Assembly (NCBI GenBank): GCA_963808815.1
Contig: CAWEGI010000017.1
Span: forward strand, 186,001-250,000
DNA from: DATBLE01 sp963808815
GTDB lineage: Bacteria > Actinomycetota > Thermoleophilia > Gaiellales > Gaiellaceae
Length of the DNA: 64,000 bases
Direction of reading: 5' to 3'
The position numbers and the translations under genes are program-made. The first letter of the stretch is position 1. Every line of letters begins with the position of its first letter. A model generated the notes under the pieces. It saw only the letters and a list, made by a program, of their open reading frames with translations. It was not told where the DNA came from and made no database searches. Shown here in pieces: positions 61,247 through 64,000 of this stretch.

Positions 61247-62785
61247 TCAACGGTTCTTGACGACGACCTCGCTGGTCTCGTTGGCCTTGAAGGACTGCAG
61301 CAGGTTGTTGGCCGCGGAGTTGTCGTGATCGGAGCGGACGTATTTCCCGCCCACGTGATGGAACCCCGAGACGGAGATCTTGCCGGCCTTCATCAGCCGG
61401 GCGAGCTCCTGGGCACGGAATTTTCGGCGGTCGTCGAGCTCGAAGATGGCGAACCGGCGCAACTTGTGCGAGTACTCGGCCGAGCGGAGCCGCGCCTGCA
61501 TCGAGCGGATGATGACCTGGGCAAACAGGACGATGTTGCCCTCGACGACGAGGGCGGAGTCGGGCGTCCCGTCGACGGTGAGGGCGCCGGCCGGGGTGGA
61601 GTCGTCGAGCGAGTCGGCGAGGAGGCTGAGCTGGGCGCCGAGCGATGCGGCCAGGTTGTCGCGCAGGAGATTCGGCGCGTTGTCCAGGTCGGCTGCCTTG
61701 TTCCACACGAACTGAACCACGGTCGCCCAGAGGGCGATCCCGGCCAGGGTGAACACCCCGACGCCGGTGAACAGCAGCGCCGAGGCGCCGATCGTGAGCA
61801 CCCACCTGAGCGCTCCGTAGAACACCTCGTCGACGTCGTCGACGTCCACGTCGATTCCCGACGTGTCCATGGTGAGTCCCGTCGTGCCCCGGATGAGCCG
61901 GGGTATGGCGACGCCGTCGAAGTCGATGTCCACGTCGGGCGCGATGTCGATGATGGGCGTGTCGATCTCCCGAACGACGTGGCCGGTGATCTGAATGCCG
62001 TTGTCGGCCATCGACATGTCGAGCGACGTGACCTCGGCCTCGTCGACCGTCGTGCCCCTCTTGGCCGCGGCGCCGCGTTGGAGGACGAGATCCAGGAATG
62101 ATCTGTTGTAGGCGACGGCGAGCCCGGTCCGCGGAGCGACGAAGCTCTCGGTGACGGCGAGCGTGGCCAAGGTGCCGGGCGGGCCGGCAGAAACCACGAA
62201 CGCGTCGACGGTGTCGGCCGACGCCGGGGTGAGCGTCAGCCGGACCGACCAATCGGAGTCCGCGGGTCGAGTCGTCGCGTCCGGGAACCTCGATGCGTTG
62301 AGTCCTTCGACCAGGCTGTCGGCGATCGGCAGCTTGGTATCGGCGAGGACCTGTTGGACCTCGGGGCCGGTCATGAACGCATTGATGTCGTCGGCGGTCA
62401 CCGGAAAGGCCGGAGTGCCGTCGACCCCGTCGTAGCTGAAACCGATTTCCGGAACCGGGTCGGCAGGAGTCAACACGATTGTCAGGCGGACGGCGGCGTC
62501 GAGCGGGAACGTGATCGGGTCCGCACCGGGATCGGCCGCGGGGCGCGCCTCGATCGTTCCTGTGAGGTGGAGCCGCGTCCTGGGCGCGCCGGGCCCGGCG
62601 GTCACCAGCTCGAAGGTCGGTGGATCGAGCAGGGCGACGACGTCGAACGTCTGGCCGCCCACGTCTCGAGTGAACTCCTGACGGTCCGGCAATCGGCCGA
62701 TCCGCATCAACTCCGCGAGAAAATCCGTGACGACATCGAGGCCGACGCCGACGGCGGCGTCCGCGTCCCCAAGCCCGACTTTCAT
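61247..62785 (-). CDS. Hypothetical protein: beta-rich N-terminus, membrane hairpin, DUF3892-like end
   Basis: 512 residues; I do not recognise it as a whole. The N-terminal ~300 residues are beta-rich, acidic and have no signal peptide (PFPVTADDINAFM is a typical stretch; SLDMSMADNGIQITGHVVRE and DIAPDVDIDFDGVA lie near 250-290). Two hydrophobic helices follow at ~325-365, then an amphipathic helical part. The end (ISVSGFHHVGGKYVRSDHDNSAANNLLQSF region, ~465-500) resembles DUF3892, a short C-terminal module of unknown role. Monocistronic, with weak Shine-Dalgarno. Could be a lipid-binding or toxin-delivery-like protein, but that is speculation. Confidence 0.55.
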   Translation of the reverse strand: MKVGLGDADAAVGVGLDVVTDFLAELMRIGRLPDRQEFTRDVGGQTFDVVALLDPPTFELVTAGPGAPRTRLHLTGTIEARPAADPGADPITFPLDAAVRLTIVLTPADPVPEIGFSYDGVDGTPAFPVTADDINAFMTGPEVQQVLADTKLPIADSLVEGLNASRFPDATTRPADSDWSVRLTLTPASADTVDAFVVSAGPPGTLATLAVTESFVAPRTGLAVAYNRSFLDLVLQRGAAAKRGTTVDEAEVTSLDMSMADNGIQITGHVVREIDTPIIDIAPDVDIDFDGVAIPRLIRGTTGLTMDTSGIDVDVDDVDEVFYGALRWVLTIGASALLFTGVGVFTLAGIALWATVVQFVWNKAADLDNAPNLLRDNLAASLGAQLSLLADSLDDSTPAGALTVDGTPDSALVVEGNIVLFAQVIIRSMQARLRSAEYSHKLRRFAIFELDDRRKFRAQELARLMKAGKISVSGFHHVGGKYVRSDHDNSAANNLLQSFKANETSEVVVKNR

Positions 62786-62860
62786 CCTGCACCCCCTGCC
62801 TGGCGGGACGATATCCGATCGGTCGTGGAACTTCCAACCGCGCGGCCCCGGACGGAAAGG

Positions 62861-64000
62861 TCAGACCTTCGTCGCTCGGTACGACCGGCGGACCACCTCC
62901 GTGTACGGCACCGGGCTGACGGTCGCGCGCATCTCCGTCTGCACGTGCGGCTCGACGGTCGGCTTCGATGAGCCGCCGTCCTCCTCGCCCCAGACGAGGG
63001 TCACCTCGGTTCCCGGCTCGGCGTACTCGGGCTCCAGCACCGCCAGGGTGAGCATCTTCCCCTCGTTGGCGCTGTACCCGATCCAGGTGGAGACGCCGAC
63101 CGTCTCGTCGTCTGCCGTCACCCGGTCGAACGGGTGCATGCAGTAGACGGCCGACGGCCAGTCCATGAACTTCGCGCGCTCGTCGGCCGGCCCGAACATC
63201 ATGCCGATCGTGCTCGTCACGTCCTCGTCGTCGAGCGCCAGCGTCACCTTCTGCCGGTGCTCCTGGCCCGCGATGTCCTCGAGTGCCTCACGGCCGATGA
63301 AGTCGTGGTCGAACTTGACATAGCTGCCGTAGCCGAGGTCCCAGGGCGTCAAGTAGTAGTCCACGATCGAGGCCGACGAGAAGCTGCCCCCGATCGAGGC
63401 CGAGCCCTCGTACCCGGCGGCGGGCAGCCACTCGCGGTACGCCTTCAGGCTCTCGCCCGAGTACACGGCCGGGAGCGGCGAGGGGATCCATCCGGACTCG
63501 AGCGTGTTCGACGAGTAGGCCCGCCCGCCGACCTGCCTCAGCCCGAACTCCTCCCCCGCCTCGAGCAACGCCTCGTGCACCGGCGTCTCGTCCTCCCACG
63601 GGCCGAAGAGCTCCCAGCCGGGCTGGCCGACCATCCCGTGGCGGAGGGCACGCACGGGCCGCCCGGCGATCGTGATCGTGGTCATGTTGAAGAACTTGAG
63701 CTCCGGGGCAGGCCCACCGAGCACCTTCTCGATCACCTGCATCGCATTCGGCCCCTGGATCTGGAACCGGTAGGAGCGGCGCCGCCCGTCGGTGCGTAGG
63801 GCCCAGCGCTGGTCGAGCTCCACACTGACGTCCTCGTCGCCGGTCTCGGCGTGGTAGGTGATCCAGTTCAGCGCGGGCGCGCGGCCGACGAGATTGAAAC
63901 GGTTCTCGGCCAGGTGGAAGAGGATCACGTCGCCGATCACGTAGCCGTCCGGCGTGCACGGCACGAAGTGCTTGGCCTTGTCGACCGTGAACCCCTCGAA
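62861..64000 (-). CDS. LigM-like vanillate/3-O-methylgallate/syringate O-demethylase, 5' end outside the window
   Basis: 380 residues visible; the start lies beyond 64000. The sequence follows tetrahydrofolate-dependent LigM/DesA aryl O-demethylases very closely: KAKHFVPCTPDGYVIGD, LVGRAPALNWITYHAETG, SYRFQIQGPNAMQVIEK, LKFFNMTTITIAGRPVRALRHGM, SNTLESGWIPSPLPAVYSGESLKAYREWLP (positions only), YVKFDHDFIGREALE and the end VSPVPYTEVVR. This family takes a methyl group from methoxyl-aromatics and makes methyl-tetrahydrofolate. The three-gene gap to other aromatic genes means its pathway partners may lie beyond the window. Confidence 0.85.
   Translation of the reverse strand, partial: FEGFTVDKAKHFVPCTPDGYVIGDVILFHLAENRFNLVGRAPALNWITYHAETGDEDVSVELDQRWALRTDGRRRSYRFQIQGPNAMQVIEKVLGGPAPELKFFNMTTITIAGRPVRALRHGMVGQPGWELFGPWEDETPVHEALLEAGEEFGLRQVGGRAYSSNTLESGWIPSPLPAVYSGESLKAYREWLPAAGYEGSASIGGSFSSASIVDYYLTPWDLGYGSYVKFDHDFIGREALEDIAGQEHRQKVTLALDDEDVTSTIGMMFGPADERAKFMDWPSAVYCMHPFDRVTADDETVGVSTWIGYSANEGKMLTLAVLEPEYAEPGTEVTLVWGEEDGGSSKPTVEPHVQTEMRATVSPVPYTEVVRRSYRATKV

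Noticed and set aside
1..64000. tRNA genes, CRISPR arrays, transposases, replication origin or phage genes
   Set aside because: I looked along both strands and saw no convincing cloverleaf, spaced repeats, transposase motif or origin boxes. Short or divergent examples could escape reading by eye.

Overview
The window is GC-rich, gene-dense bacterial DNA. Genes sit in tight runs with 4-base start/stop overlaps, and GTG and TTG starts are common. Gene content (MoxR/DUF58/DUF4129 operon, many GMC oxidoreductases, amidohydrolases, VOC proteins and ABC uptake systems) and codon use fit a high-GC soil or sediment actinobacterium, perhaps of the Thermoleophilia type. That placement is an inference. 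I see no rRNA, tRNA, CRISPR array, transposase or phage gene, and no gene-free stretch over 300 bases.

Layout. 1-2.7 kb: a class II aldolase-type gene cut by the window edge, a VOC protein, a frameshifted CBS-domain gene and an exported ferritin-like protein. 2.75-6.0 kb: a molybdate operon (HTH-Mop regulator, ModA, ModB, ModC, solo Mop). 6.04-7.5 kb: a TPP riboswitch and a CytX-type permease. 7.5-12.7 kb: a MoxR/DUF58/DUF4129 operon with a PfkB kinase and an Asp-box protein. 12.8-20.5 kb: PhzF isomerase, a secreted dimethylformamidase-like protein, SixA phosphatase, a PadR-controlled ABC exporter, an aminotransferase and a MarR/cupin pair. 20.5-24.0 kb: a minus-strand run of DUF2269 membrane protein, phosphotriesterase-like hydrolase, VAO-type flavin oxidase and EncFtn-like ferritin. 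24.1-31.7 kb: a membrane protein, a flavin monooxygenase and a ribose-type ABC importer with two permeases. 31.7-37.0 kb: a 2-oxoacid dehydrogenase cluster (E1-alpha, XRE-cupin regulator, E2, E1-beta) behind an M24-fold protein. 37.2-47.3 kb: MetE-like protein, amidohydrolase, amidase, benzoylformate-decarboxylase-like enzyme and a complete branched-chain-type ABC importer. 47.3-54.9 kb: SnoaL-like protein, GMC dehydrogenase with small subunit, zinc alcohol dehydrogenase, DUF6625 protein, SDR, VOC and acetoacetyl-CoA synthetase. 54.9-64 kb: TrzA/AtzA-type amidohydrolase, SDR, double cupin, a second XRE-cupin regulator, GMC oxidoreductase, TIM-barrel isomerase, an unusual 512-residue protein and a LigM-type O-demethylase cut by the window end.

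Reading the genes together, much of 20-64 kb looks like uptake and oxidation of small organic compounds, probably including methoxylated aromatics. A LigM-like demethylase, VAO-type oxidase, phenol-hydroxylase-type monooxygenase and benzoylformate-decarboxylase-like enzyme all occur, with several importers.

About nine conserved genes carry single-base frameshifts, some more than one, and most look like one-base insertions with both halves well conserved. I read these mainly as sequence or assembly errors, though real decay is possible. Other notable items: two copies of a 28-bp perfect palindrome in convergent gaps, an EncFtn-like protein without an encapsulin or cargo tag, a 173-bp segment with inverted ends inside the dehydrogenase operon, and two well-resolved repressor/promoter layouts (PadR and MarR).
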